Source of the DNA: JBFWUM01 sp050247255
Lineage (GTDB): Bacteria; Acidobacteriota; Vicinamibacteria; Vicinamibacterales; UBA2999
Assembly (NCBI GenBank): GCA_050247255.1
Contig: JBFWUM010000002.1
Span: 1 to 64,000 of the forward strand
DNA length: 64,000 nucleotides
Reading direction: 5' to 3'
Shown here: positions 8,750 to 17,059 of the stretch, piece after piece
How positions within the stretch are numbered: the first letter of the stretch is position 1
How the letters are laid out: each line of letters begins with the position of its first letter
Notes under the pieces: model-generated
Told to the model about the DNA's origin: nothing
The model's database searches: none
Seen by the model: the letters and a program-made list of their open reading frames with translations, nothing else
Made by a program: the position numbers and the translations under genes

Positions 8750-9819
8750 CTGACGGCGGTCGCTTCCTTGAGCTTCTCGGCGTTGTAGAAGCCGATTACC
8801 TGGTCGAGGATTTCGGCCGGGTCGCCTTCGAGCACGTCGTGCAGCCGGTGCGTCGTGAAGTTGATCCGGTGGTCGGTGATGCGGCTCTGCGGGAAGTTGT
8901 AGGTCCGGATCTTTTCTGACCGCTCGCCCGTTCCGACCTGGCCGCGGCGTTCCCTGGCGATGGCGTCCTGCTGCTTCTGCAGCTCCATCTCGTAGAGCCG
9001 GGTGCGCAGCACCTTCATCGCCTTCGCGCGGTTCTTGATCTGCGACTTCTCGTCCTGCTGCGAGACGACGAGGCCGGTCGGGATGTGGGTGATGCGCACG
9101 GCGGAATACGTCGTGTTGACGCTCTGGCCGCCGGGGCCGCTCGAACAGAACGTGTCGATGCGCAGGTCCTTGTCGTTGATCTGCACGTCGACGTCCTCCG
9201 CCTCGGGCAGCACCGCCACCGTCGCCGTCGACGTATGGATGCGCCCGCTGGCCTCGGTGGCGGGGACGCGCTGGACGCGATGGACGCCGCTCTCGTACTT
9301 CAGCCGGCTGTAGGCGCCGCGTCCCTGGATGGACGCGATGACTTCCTTGATGCCGCCGGCGCCGCTCTCGCTGCTCGACAGCACCTCGACCTTCCAGCCC
9401 TGTCGTTCGGCGTAGCGGCTGTACATCCGGAAGAGATCGCCCGCAAAGAGGGCCGCCTCGTCGCCGCCGGTGGCGGCGCGAATTTCCAGGAGGACGTCGC
9501 GCTCGTCGTTGGGATCCTTCGGGATCAGCAGGATGCGCAGCTCGCCGAGCAGCACCTCGTGCTTCTGCTGCAGCTCCTTGAGCTCCTCCTGCGCGAGCTC
9601 CCGCATGTCGGCGTCGCTGCCACGGACGAGCTCCTGCGCGCCGGCGATGTCCTTCTCGACCTGCCTGAACTCGCGGAACTTCTGCACCAACGGCTCGAGT
9701 TCCGAGAGGGTTTTCGCCGCCTTCTTGTACTCCGCCGGGTCCGCCTGCACCTCGGCCGTCCCGAGCTTGGCCATCAGGTCTTCGTACTGCGCTTCGACGG
9801 TGTTGAGTTTGTCGAACAT
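8746..9819 (-). CDS. prfA: Peptide chain release factor 1
   Basis: Recognises UAA and UAG and triggers peptidyl-tRNA hydrolysis. The 357-aa protein has the stop-codon-reading tripeptide PAT at 186-188 (PxT type, RF1 rather than the RF2 SPF) and the catalytic GGQ at 230-232. It is full length. A perfect hairpin (9828-9845) lies between moaD and this gene and no -10 box is visible before the ATG, so it may be transcribed from moaED. prmC follows with a 4-nt overlap. Confidence 0.96.
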   Translation of the reverse strand: MFDKLNTVEAQYEDLMAKLGTAEVQADPAEYKKAAKTLSELEPLVQKFREFRQVEKDIAGAQELVRGSDADMRELAQEELKELQQKHEVLLGELRILLIPKDPNDERDVLLEIRAATGGDEAALFAGDLFRMYSRYAERQGWKVEVLSSSESGAGGIKEVIASIQGRGAYSRLKYESGVHRVQRVPATEASGRIHTSTATVAVLPEAEDVDVQINDKDLRIDTFCSSGPGGQSVNTTYSAVRITHIPTGLVVSQQDEKSQIKNRAKAMKVLRTRLYEMELQKQQDAIARERRGQVGTGERSEKIRTYNFPQSRITDHRINFTTHRLHDVLEGDPAEILDQVIGFYNAEKLKEATAVS

Positions 9820-9827
9820 GGTTTTCG

Positions 9828-9845
9828 GTCCGGCTGAAGCCGGAC
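9828..9845. repeat. Palindromic repeat, TTCAG-loop family (copy 1)
   Basis: Perfect 8-bp arms GTCCGGCT and AGCCGGAC around GA. Located in the moaD-prfA gap, 8 nt upstream of the prfA start. It shares the CT-GA-AG centre with the copies at 10591, 14155, 26126, 41903 and 56988. Confidence 0.75.
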
Positions 9846-9862
9846 ACTCCGCACCTTCAGCC

Positions 9863-10108
9863 TTAGCCGCCGGAAACAGGCGGGAGAAATGCTACCTCGT
9901 CACCCTCGTGCACGGTCGAGCCCATCCGCGCGTACTCGGCATTGACCGCCACCGACATCGCCTGCTCGTACTCGCGCAGGGCCGGGAGCTCGCTGACCAG
10001 CGTCCCCCAGATCGTTTGGACGGTGGCCGGCGCCGGAACGTCCCGGGTCAGCTCGCCGGTGCCGGCGAGGTCGCGCAAGCGGGCGAAGAGGCGAACGGTT
10101 ACGCGCAT
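9863..10108 (-). CDS. moaD: Molybdopterin synthase small subunit
   Basis: Ubiquitin-fold sulfur carrier of 81 aa that donates sulfur to precursor Z in molybdopterin synthesis. It ends in the required diglycine (PPVSGG), which is adenylated and thiocarboxylated. The start is ATG 10108, ten bases inside the end of moaE. A longer frame upstream is moaE read out of frame. It pairs with MoaE as the heterotetrameric synthase. No other moa gene is in the window, though a MocA/MobA-like gene lies at 19952. Confidence 0.93.
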   Translation of the reverse strand: MRVTVRLFARLRDLAGTGELTRDVPAPATVQTIWGTLVSELPALREYEQAMSVAVNAEYARMGSTVHEGDEVAFLPPVSGG

Positions 10109-10566
10109 GCGATCTGATACGCCTTCTGCCGCGCCGCCTCGTCCTCCGGGTCGGCGACGGCGCCCTCGATCCAGGTCTCGCCGCCTTCGAAGTGCTCGCG
10201 CTTCCAGATCGGGACGATCTGCTTGACGCGTTCGATGGCATAGCGGCAGGCGGCAAATGCGTCGGCGCGATGCGGCGACGCCGCCGCAATCACCACGCTG
10301 GCCTCGCCGATCTCGAGGCGGCCGACCCGGTGGTGCAGCGCCACGCGCGTGCCCGGCCACGCGCCGGCGGCCTCGTCGACGATGCGCCCCAGCGCCTTCA
10401 CCGCCAGCGGCTCGTAGGCCTCGTACTCGAGGAAGCGCACGCGGCGCCCCTGGTTGTGATCGCGGACCACGCCCGAGAACGACGCAACCGCCCCGTCCCC
10501 CGATCCGGCGACGAGCGCGACGAGCGCCGCCAGGTCGAGCGGCGCCGCGGTAACGGCAACGATCAC
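10099..10566 (-). CDS. moaE: Molybdopterin synthase catalytic subunit
   Basis: Converts precursor Z to molybdopterin using MoaD thiocarboxylate. The 155-aa protein has the family core: FSGVVRDHN, YEAYEPLA (YE.Y...A) and the active-site lysine region PIWKREHFEGGE. The start codon is GTG 10566. A TACACT -10 box (10577 to 10572) ends 5 nt before it, so the moaE-moaD mRNA is probably leaderless. Confidence 0.94.
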   Translation of the reverse strand: MIVAVTAAPLDLAALVALVAGSGDGAVASFSGVVRDHNQGRRVRFLEYEAYEPLAVKALGRIVDEAAGAWPGTRVALHHRVGRLEIGEASVVIAAASPHRADAFAACRYAIERVKQIVPIWKREHFEGGETWIEGAVADPEDEAARQKAYQIACA

Positions 10567-10571
10567 GCCTC

Positions 10572-10577
10572 AGTGTA
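10572..10577 (-). promoter_or_regulatory. -10 box of moaE (leaderless type)
   Basis: TACACT on the minus strand, followed by 5 nt and then GTG 10566. No Shine-Dalgarno sequence can fit between a start site 6-8 nt downstream and the codon. Confidence 0.6.
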
Positions 10578-10590
10578 GCCCGTGTATGTG

Positions 10591-10611
10591 GCTTCCGCCT
10601 TCAGGCGGAAG

Positions 10612-10612
<1 letters not shown>
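10591..10612. repeat. Palindromic repeat (copy 2), at the thiD stop
   Basis: Perfect 10-bp arms GCTTCCGCCT and AGGCGGAAGC around TC. It lies between thiD and moaE and abuts the thiD stop codon. Its reverse complement shares 25 consecutive bases with the copy inside addB at 26126. It may act as a terminator or mRNA stabiliser, but has no T-run. Confidence 0.8.
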
Positions 10613-11389
<777 letters not shown>

Positions 11390-11418
<29 letters not shown>

Positions 11419-12040
11419 GCCCGAGCAGTGCCCACAACCCGGGGACGACACCGGCCGCGACCAGCAGCTTGGCCACGTCGGCAGCCACGAACGGAACGAC
11501 GCTCGTCATCACGGCCGCGCGGAACCCTGTGGCGACCGACACCGACTCGAGCCTGGCGAAGAAAGCAAGCCAGGTGGCACCGGCGGCGTAGACGATGAGC
11601 AGCCCTGCCGCCATCGCCAGCACCGACGTCAGGTAGCGGCGGTCGAACCCGCGCTGGGCGAGGTACCCGGTCACGAAGGCGGCCAGCGGATACGACAGCA
11701 GGTAGCCGCCGGTGGGGCCGAGCAGGCGCAGCGCGCCCGGGGGCAGCACCGGCGATGCGGCAAACACCGGCAGGCCGGCCGCGCCGAGCGCGAGGTAGAG
11801 CACCTGCGAGGCGACGGCAAGCCGCGGCCCGACCGCCAGGCCGGCGAGCAGCACGACCATCGGCTGGAACGTGAACGGCACCGGCGTGAACGGCAGCGGC
11901 ACGCTGATCTGTGCCGCGGCGGCTGTCAGCGCCGTGAGAAACAGGACCCACCCGGCGCGAACGGCCGTGGCGTGCGCGGACGCACCGCGATGATCGAGGG
12001 CCTCGAGCAAGGTCTGGCCAGATGCGTGAACCCGGTACAT
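11390..12040 (-). CDS. bioY: Biotin ECF transporter S component
   Basis: Membrane substrate-binding subunit of an energy-coupling-factor transporter for biotin, 216 aa with about six hydrophobic segments. The motifs VPFTFQPMVVLLAG and GPTGGYLLSYPLAAF are characteristic of BioY. No ECF ATPase (EcfA) or EcfT gene is nearby, so it must share a module elsewhere or work alone, as reported for some BioY proteins. A TACAAT box ends 7 nt before ATG 12040, implying a leaderless bioY-thiD mRNA. Confidence 0.93.
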
Positions 12041-12047
12041 GGCGTCG

Positions 12048-12053
12048 ATTGTA
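12048..12053 (-). promoter_or_regulatory. -10 box of bioY (leaderless type)
   Basis: TACAAT on the minus strand, 7 nt before ATG 12040. No clear -35 hexamer at the expected distance. No BirA-like operator palindrome was recognised. Confidence 0.6.
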
Positions 12054-12084
12054 GCCTGCCCGCCGTAGCCTTGGCGAAGGTGGG

Positions 12085-12744
12085 CTAGCGTCCCAGGACC
12101 AGCAGGTATTGGTAGGTCAGCGTGGCGCGCGAGATGACACGGAGCCCGGCCGCGGCTGCATCCGCGCGCACGGCGTCCTCGTCCACGCGGGCGCCTTCGT
12201 CGCCGACCGGACCGGGCCCGCCGCTTCCCGGCTTGTAGTTGACGATCCCGATGCGTCCATTGGGCTGGAGCGCGGCTGCAAGGTTACGCAGGAAGGCGAC
12301 GCGATCCTCGACCTCCGGGTAGACGTCGACGACGAGGACCGCATCGAGCGAACCTGCGGGCAGGTTCGGATCGCTGCCCTCGCCAAGCCGCGTCTCCACG
12401 TTCTGCAGCCCCTCGCGGCTGACGCGCCGCCGGATGGCTTCGAGCATCTGGCGCTGCACGTCCTGGGCGTAGACCACGCCGTTCGGCCCGACCCGGCGCG
12501 CCAGCCTGATGCTGAACCAGCCGGCGCCGGCGCCGATGTCGGCCACCGACGCCCCCTCGGCAATGGCGAGCGCGTCCATGATCTGCTCCGGCTGCTGCCA
12601 GCGATCGCGATCCGGGCTCTCCAGCAGGCCAAGGTCCTGCGGGGGGAAGAGCGGCCGGTGGTCTTGCGCCGCTGCGTCAATGCCCAATGCCCAATGCCCA
12701 ATGCCCCAGGCACAAAGCACCACGCACCACGCACGCCGGGTCAC
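12085..12744 (-). CDS. Secreted class I SAM-dependent methyltransferase-like protein
   Basis: Methyltransferase fold of 219 aa. After a signal-peptide-like N terminus comes QQPEQIMDALAIAEG, then the SAM motif VADIGAGAGWFSIRLA and VVYAQDVQ, an arrangement common in exported methyltransferase-domain proteins of unknown substrate. The GTG start (12744) overlaps the aspA stop as GTGA. The hydrophobic signal segment (RRAWCVVLCAWGIGHWALG) is encoded by eight tandem 7-bp repeats, so it has a repeat origin. Substrate unknown, and export of a SAM enzyme is puzzling since SAM is cytoplasmic. Confidence 0.75.
   Translation of the reverse strand: MTRRAWCVVLCAWGIGHWALGIDAAAQDHRPLFPPQDLGLLESPDRDRWQQPEQIMDALAIAEGASVADIGAGAGWFSIRLARRVGPNGVVYAQDVQRQMLEAIRRRVSREGLQNVETRLGEGSDPNLPAGSLDAVLVVDVYPEVEDRVAFLRNLAAALQPNGRIGIVNYKPGSGGPGPVGDEGARVDEDAVRADAAAAGLRVISRATLTYQYLLVLGR
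12678..12733. repeat. Heptamer tandem array inside a signal peptide
   Basis: Eight consecutive 7-bp units. On the coding (minus) strand they read TGCGTGG x2, TGCTTTG, TGCCTGG, then GGCATTG x4 (perfect). Because 7 is not a multiple of 3, the encoded peptide repeats only every 21 bp. The array supplies most of the hydrophobic core of the signal peptide of the gene starting at 12744. Confidence 0.85.
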
Positions 12745-14147
12745 GCCTTTTCCTTTCCGGCAATGCCGGGTTTCGTCAGGAATTCCGGCGACAGGATCCG
12801 TTCGAGCTGCGCGGCGTCGAGCAGGCCGCGCTCGAGCACGAGCTGGCGGATCGGCTTGCCGGTGCGCACCGACTCCTTCGCAATCTCCGCGGTCTTCGCG
12901 TAGCCGATGTACGGATTCAGCGCGGTCGCGACCGCCGTGCTCCGCTCGAGCAGCTCGCGGCAGCGCTCGGCATCGGCCTCGATCCCGTCCACACAGCGGA
13001 TCCGCAACGCATCCATCGCCGTCCGCAGGATGGTCGAGGCGTGCAGCGCGTTCCACGCGATGACCGGCATCATCACGTTCAGCTCCAGCTGCCCGGCCTC
13101 CGCCGCGGTCATCACCGTCGTGTCGCAGCCGAATACCTGGAAGCAGACCTGGTTGACCATTTCCGGCACCGACGGGTTGACCTTGCCGGGCATGATCGAT
13201 GACCCGGGCTGCACCGCCGGCAGGGCGATCTCGCTCAGGCCCGCGCGTGGCCCCATGCTGAGGAGCCGCAGGTCGCTGGCCACCTTCGCGAGCTCCACCG
13301 CCAGCCGCCGCATGGCGCCGGCGTAGGCGACGACGTCGCCCATGCTCTGGGTGACGCGGAACCGGTTGGCGGCCGGCATCAACTCGAGGTCCGTGTTGCG
13401 CGACAGGTTGCGGATCGTCGCGCTGGCGTAGTCGTCGCCGGCGTTGAGGCCGGTACCGACGGCGGTGGCGCCCAGGTTCAACTCCCGCAGCTGCCACGCC
13501 GCCTGCTCCACATCGTCGGCGCCGCGCTGGATGCATGCGGCGTAGCCGCCGAACTCCTGGCCCAGCGTCATCGGCACTGCGTCCTGCAGGTGTGTGCGCC
13601 CCACCTTCAATACCGCCGCGAACGCGTCGGCCTTCGCCGCCAGCGACGAGGCCAGCGCCCGCGCCGCGGCCACCAGCGGCGCGTGGCCGAGCAGCAGCGC
13701 CACCCGCGTCGCCGCCGGGAACACGTCGTTGGTCGACTGTCCCATGTTGACGTGGTCGTTCGGGTGGACGACGCGGTACTCGCCGCGCGGCGCGCCCAGC
13801 CGTTCGGCCGCCCGGTTGGCGAGCACCTCGTTGGTGTTCATGTTGTGCGACGTGCCGGCGCCGGCCTGGTAGACGTCGACGATGAACTGCTCACGCAGCG
13901 CGCCGCCGAGCACCTCATCGGCCGCGGCGACGATGGCGTCGCCGACGCGGGCGTCGAGGCGGCCGAGCGTGACGTTGGCCTGGGCGGCCGCCTTCTTGAT
14001 GTGGACGGTGGCGCTGACGAGATCGGCCGGGGCGCGCAGGCCGCTGATGGGGAAGTTCTCCGCCGCGCGGACGGTCTGGATGCCGTAGTAGGCGTCAGCC
14101 GGCACCTGGTGCTCGCCGAGAGGGTCGCGCTCGGTCCGGAATGTCAT
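12741..14147 (-). CDS. aspA: Aspartate ammonia-lyase
   Basis: Fumarase/aspartase-superfamily enzyme converting aspartate to fumarate and ammonia. The 468-aa protein matches aspartase better than FumC: the N terminus contains LGEHQVPADAYYGIQT, then GAGTSHNMNTNEV, and the catalytic loop GSSIMPGKVNP is at 315-325. The divergent neighbour is a class I fumarase, so aspartate would be deaminated to fumarate and hydrated to malate. TATAAT (14191 to 14186) predicts a leader of about 32 nt containing a hairpin (14155-14172). FumC is the alternative but less likely. Confidence 0.85.
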   Translation of the reverse strand: MTFRTERDPLGEHQVPADAYYGIQTVRAAENFPISGLRAPADLVSATVHIKKAAAQANVTLGRLDARVGDAIVAAADEVLGGALREQFIVDVYQAGAGTSHNMNTNEVLANRAAERLGAPRGEYRVVHPNDHVNMGQSTNDVFPAATRVALLLGHAPLVAAARALASSLAAKADAFAAVLKVGRTHLQDAVPMTLGQEFGGYAACIQRGADDVEQAAWQLRELNLGATAVGTGLNAGDDYASATIRNLSRNTDLELMPAANRFRVTQSMGDVVAYAGAMRRLAVELAKVASDLRLLSMGPRAGLSEIALPAVQPGSSIMPGKVNPSVPEMVNQVCFQVFGCDTTVMTAAEAGQLELNVMMPVIAWNALHASTILRTAMDALRIRCVDGIEADAERCRELLERSTAVATALNPYIGYAKTAEIAKESVRTGKPIRQLVLERGLLDAAQLERILSPEFLTKPGIAGKEKA

Positions 14148-14154
14148 AGCGTCG

Positions 14155-14172
14155 CCGGGACTGAAGTCCCGG
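14155..14172. repeat. Palindromic repeat (copy 3), in the aspA leader
   Basis: Arms CCGGGACT and AGTCCCGG around GA, lying 7 nt upstream of the aspA ATG in its predicted 5' leader. Its reverse complement shares 24 consecutive bases with the copy at 41903. It could influence aspA translation. Confidence 0.8.
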
Positions 14173-14185
14173 GCTCCATTCAGGA

Positions 14186-14193
14186 ATTATACT
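14186..14193. promoter_or_regulatory. Overlapping divergent -10 boxes, aspA / fumarase
   Basis: TATACT 14188-14193 (+) ends 6 nt before the fumarase ATG 14200. TATAAT on the minus strand (14191 to 14186) serves aspA. The two boxes share four base pairs, so the two promoters cannot be occupied at once. Confidence 0.65.
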
Positions 14194-14199
14194 TTTTGC

Positions 14200-15717
14200 A
14201 TGCTCGCTTCCTTTTTCGACAGCGTCGTCTCCCTCATCGTCCAGACGTCGACGAACCTGCCGCCTGATGTGCGCGCCGCCATGAAGGCCGCCTCGGGCCA
14301 CGAGCCGGCCGGCACGCAGTCGTTCCAGGCGCTGAACATCATTTCGCAGAACATCGACCTGGCCGTGAACGACGAAGGCGCCATCTGCCAGGACACCGGC
14401 ATGCCGACCTTCGAGGTGAAGACGCCGATTGGCGCCAATCAGGTCTGGATGAAGACACAGATCCGCGAGGCGGTGGCCGAGGCGACCCGCCGCGGCAAGC
14501 TGCGTCCCAACTCGGTGGATTCGATCACCGGCGAGAACTCGGGCAACAACCTCGGGCCCGGCATGCCGATCATCCACTTCGAGCAGTGGGAACAGGACGA
14601 CATCGAGATCAAGCTGATCCTCAAGGGCGGCGGCTGCGAGAACATGAACGCGCAGTACTCGCTGCCGACGGAGCTCCCCAACCTCGGGCGGGCCGACCGC
14701 TCCCTCGAGGGGGTGCGCAAGTGCATTCTGCACGCCGTGTGGAACGCGCAGGGCAAGGGGTGCGCGCCGGGGGCGATTGGCGTCTGCGTCGGCGGCGACC
14801 GGACCTCGGGCTACGTCAACGCGAAGGAACAGCTGTTCCGGACGCTCGACGACGTGAACCCTGACCCGAGGCTGGCGGAGCTCGAGGCGTCGATCATGGC
14901 CGAGGCCAACAGGCTGGGTATCGGCGCCATGGGCTTCGGCGGACGCACGTCGCTCATTGGCTGCAAGATCGGCGTGCAGAACCGGCTGCCAGCGAGCTTC
15001 TTCGTGTCGGTGGCGTACGACTGCTGGGCGTTCCGCCGTCTCGGCGTGACGCTCGACGCGCAGACCGGCGCCATCAAGCGGTGGCTGTACCGCGAGCCGG
15101 GCGTGCCGGTGGCGGCGATGGCCGGCCAGGCCGGCTTCCAGCGCACAGGGCGCGAGGTCGTGCTGCAGACGCCGCTGACCGAGGAGCAGGTGCGGTCGCT
15201 CAAGGTCGGCGACATCGTGCTGCTCTCGGGCCGGGCGTACACGGGGCGCGATGCGGTCCACCATCACCTGATGTCGCACGAGCCGCCGGTCGACCTGCGC
15301 GGCGCGGTCATTTACCACTGCGGGCCGGTGGTGGCGAAGGACGGCGACGGCTGGAAGGTGACCGCCGCGGGGCCGACCACCAGCATCCGCGAGGAGCCGT
15401 ACCAGGCCGACGTCATCAAGCGCTACGGCGTGCGGGCCATCATCGGCAAGGGCGGGATGGGGCCGAAGACGCTGGGGGCGCTCAAGGAGGCCGGGGCGGT
15501 CTACCTGAACGCCATCGGCGGCGCGGCGCAGTTCTACGCCCGGACCATCACGGCGGTCGACGGCGTCTCATGGATGGAGTTCGGGACACCCGAGGCCATG
15601 TGGCACCTGAACATCGAGCATTTCCCGGCAATCGTGACAATGGATTCCCACGGAAACAGCCTGCACAAGGACGTGGAGCAGGCGTCGGCCACGGAGCTGG
15701 CCGGGATGGGCGCGTAA
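14200..15717 (+). CDS. fumA: Fumarate hydratase, class I (iron-sulfur)
   Basis: Single-chain class I fumarase of 505 aa interconverting fumarate and malate in the TCA cycle. Likely [4Fe-4S] ligands are C63 (ICQDTG), C188 (KGCAPG) and C255 (LIGCK). The alpha-type domain is fused to a C-terminal beta-type domain that includes the GRDAVHHHL and KGGMGPKTL segments. It is oxygen-sensitive as a family, which fits the ErpA-type Fe-S carrier gene immediately downstream. The start is defined by TATACT six bases upstream (leaderless). Confidence 0.95.
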   Translation: MLASFFDSVVSLIVQTSTNLPPDVRAAMKAASGHEPAGTQSFQALNIISQNIDLAVNDEGAICQDTGMPTFEVKTPIGANQVWMKTQIREAVAEATRRGKLRPNSVDSITGENSGNNLGPGMPIIHFEQWEQDDIEIKLILKGGGCENMNAQYSLPTELPNLGRADRSLEGVRKCILHAVWNAQGKGCAPGAIGVCVGGDRTSGYVNAKEQLFRTLDDVNPDPRLAELEASIMAEANRLGIGAMGFGGRTSLIGCKIGVQNRLPASFFVSVAYDCWAFRRLGVTLDAQTGAIKRWLYREPGVPVAAMAGQAGFQRTGREVVLQTPLTEEQVRSLKVGDIVLLSGRAYTGRDAVHHHLMSHEPPVDLRGAVIYHCGPVVAKDGDGWKVTAAGPTTSIREEPYQADVIKRYGVRAIIGKGGMGPKTLGALKEAGAVYLNAIGGAAQFYARTITAVDGVSWMEFGTPEAMWHLNIEHFPAIVTMDSHGNSLHKDVEQASATELAGMGA

Positions 15718-15730
15718 CCCTAATTCGCGG

Positions 15731-15736
15731 TATAAT
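15731..15736 (+). promoter_or_regulatory. -10 box of the Fe-S carrier gene
   Basis: Perfect TATAAT, 9 nt before ATG 15746, 14 nt after the fumarase stop. The predicted leader is only 2-3 nt. Confidence 0.65.
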
Positions 15737-15745
15737 TTACGAACC

Positions 15746-16069
15746 ATGATCAACGTATCTGAATCGGCGGCCACCAAGATCAACGAGCTGCTTGCGGAAG
15801 AGGGCAAGGTCGGCAGCGGCCTGCGCGTGTTCGTGCAGGGCGGCGGCTGCTCGGGCTTCCAGTACGGGTTGATGATCGAGGAAAGCGGCGGCGTGGGCGA
15901 CCAGGTCTACGAGTCGAACGGCGTCAAGCTGTTCGTCGATCCGGTGAGCGTCAGCTACCTCAAGGGAGCGGAGGTCGACTTCGTCGAGACCGTGACTGGC
16001 GGCGGGTTCACCATCAAGAACCCCAACGCCACCTCCACCTGCGGCTGCGGTTCATCCTTCAGCGCGTAA
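15746..16069 (+). CDS. erpA: Iron-sulfur cluster insertion protein, ErpA/IscA family
   Basis: A-type Fe-S carrier of 107 aa delivering clusters to apo-proteins. The three conserved cysteines are present: C35 in GGGCSGF and C99-G-C101 near the C terminus. The length and the C-terminal STCGCGSSF fit ErpA/SufA. It sits between an Fe-S fumarase and a Fur-ferritin fusion protein, forming an iron-themed block. ErpA versus IscA versus SufA cannot be settled without phylogeny. Confidence 0.9.
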   Translation: MINVSESAATKINELLAEEGKVGSGLRVFVQGGGCSGFQYGLMIEESGGVGDQVYESNGVKLFVDPVSVSYLKGAEVDFVETVTGGGFTIKNPNATSTCGCGSSFSA

Positions 16070-16096
16070 CCTCCGGGATCAGGGGAGGACCACACC

Positions 16097-17059
16097 GTGG
16101 TCACCGGATTTCCTGATATCTCCCAGCTCAAGCCGGCCGGCGGCAAGCGGTCGAGCAAGCGGGAACAGATCGTCGGGGTGTTCCTCCGCCAGGAGGGACA
16201 CCTCAGCGCCGACGATCTGGTCGATCTCATCCGCCAGGAAGACAAGCGCATCAGCCGCGCGACCGTCTACCGCACGCTGCAGTGGATGGTCGATGCCGGC
16301 ATTGCGCGCAAGGTCGACTTCGGCGAGGGGCGCTTCCGCTTCGAGCACTCGTACCGCCAGCCGCGCCACTTCCACCTGATCTGCAAGACCTGCAACCACT
16401 CCTCCGAGTTCCTCAGCTCGGACATCGAAACGCTCGTACAGGAGATTGCCTCGGCGCGCGCCTTCGAGGTGGCGCAGAGCATGGTGCAGATCTACGGCAC
16501 CTGCGAGGACTGCCGCACGGGCAGGCGGCACGTGGCCGGCGAGGGGCAGACCGACCTGATCTTCGCCCGCGACGCGCTGCGCATTGCCATCGCCACCGAG
16601 CGAAGCGGCGCCGAGTTCTACGCGCGGGCGGCGAAGATCACCAAGGACGCGCGCGGCCGCAAGGTGTTCCAGGACCTCGCCGCCGAGGAGAAAGCACACC
16701 TCGGACGCCTCGAGGAGCGCTACCGCGAGCTGCTGCTGCGCGACCCGCAGCTCGAAGGGCGGCCGACGTTCCTCTTCTTCAAGGGCGCGGCCCACGGCCT
16801 GTTCGCCGAGGGCGCCGAGCGGCTGATGCGCGGCGTCAACGACCAGCAGGCGCTGATGATGGGCATTCGCTGCGAGCGCGGGTCGCACCGCTTCTTCAAG
16901 AAATACGGCGAGCAGTTCGAGGACTCGGAAGGCAAGCAGATCTTCCTGGAGTTCGCCGAAGAGGAGCGCTCGCATCTCGACCTGCTGATTCGCGAGTACC
17001 GCTCGCTCGTGAAGCGGCAGGGACGCGTCCGCCAGGCTCCCCAGCGCGCGGCGCGGTGA
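16097..17059 (+). CDS. Fur-family regulator fused to a ferritin-like (rubrerythrin) domain
   Basis: Unusual 320-aa two-domain protein. Residues 15-140 are a Fur domain: winged helix with RISRATVYRTLQWM (about 52-64), metal-site residues HFHLICKTC (H91, H93, C96, C99) and a second CxxC (C136, C139). Residues 150-305 form a ferritin-like four-helix domain with a diiron signature: E168, E198xxH201, E260 and E290xxH293. It may couple iron or peroxide chemistry to DNA binding. It has a GTG start with AGGGGAGG 7-8 nt upstream, 27 nt after the Fe-S carrier gene. Most Fur proteins end near residue 140. Confidence 0.85.
   Translation: MVTGFPDISQLKPAGGKRSSKREQIVGVFLRQEGHLSADDLVDLIRQEDKRISRATVYRTLQWMVDAGIARKVDFGEGRFRFEHSYRQPRHFHLICKTCNHSSEFLSSDIETLVQEIASARAFEVAQSMVQIYGTCEDCRTGRRHVAGEGQTDLIFARDALRIAIATERSGAEFYARAAKITKDARGRKVFQDLAAEEKAHLGRLEERYRELLLRDPQLEGRPTFLFFKGAAHGLFAEGAERLMRGVNDQQALMMGIRCERGSHRFFKKYGEQFEDSEGKQIFLEFAEEERSHLDLLIREYRSLVKRQGRVRQAPQRAAR

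Noticed and set aside
12741..14147. Class II fumarase (fumC)
   Set aside because: N-terminal VPADAYYG and GAGTSHNMNTNEV pattern and 468-aa length fit aspartase better; a class I fumarase is adjacent. Not fully excluded.
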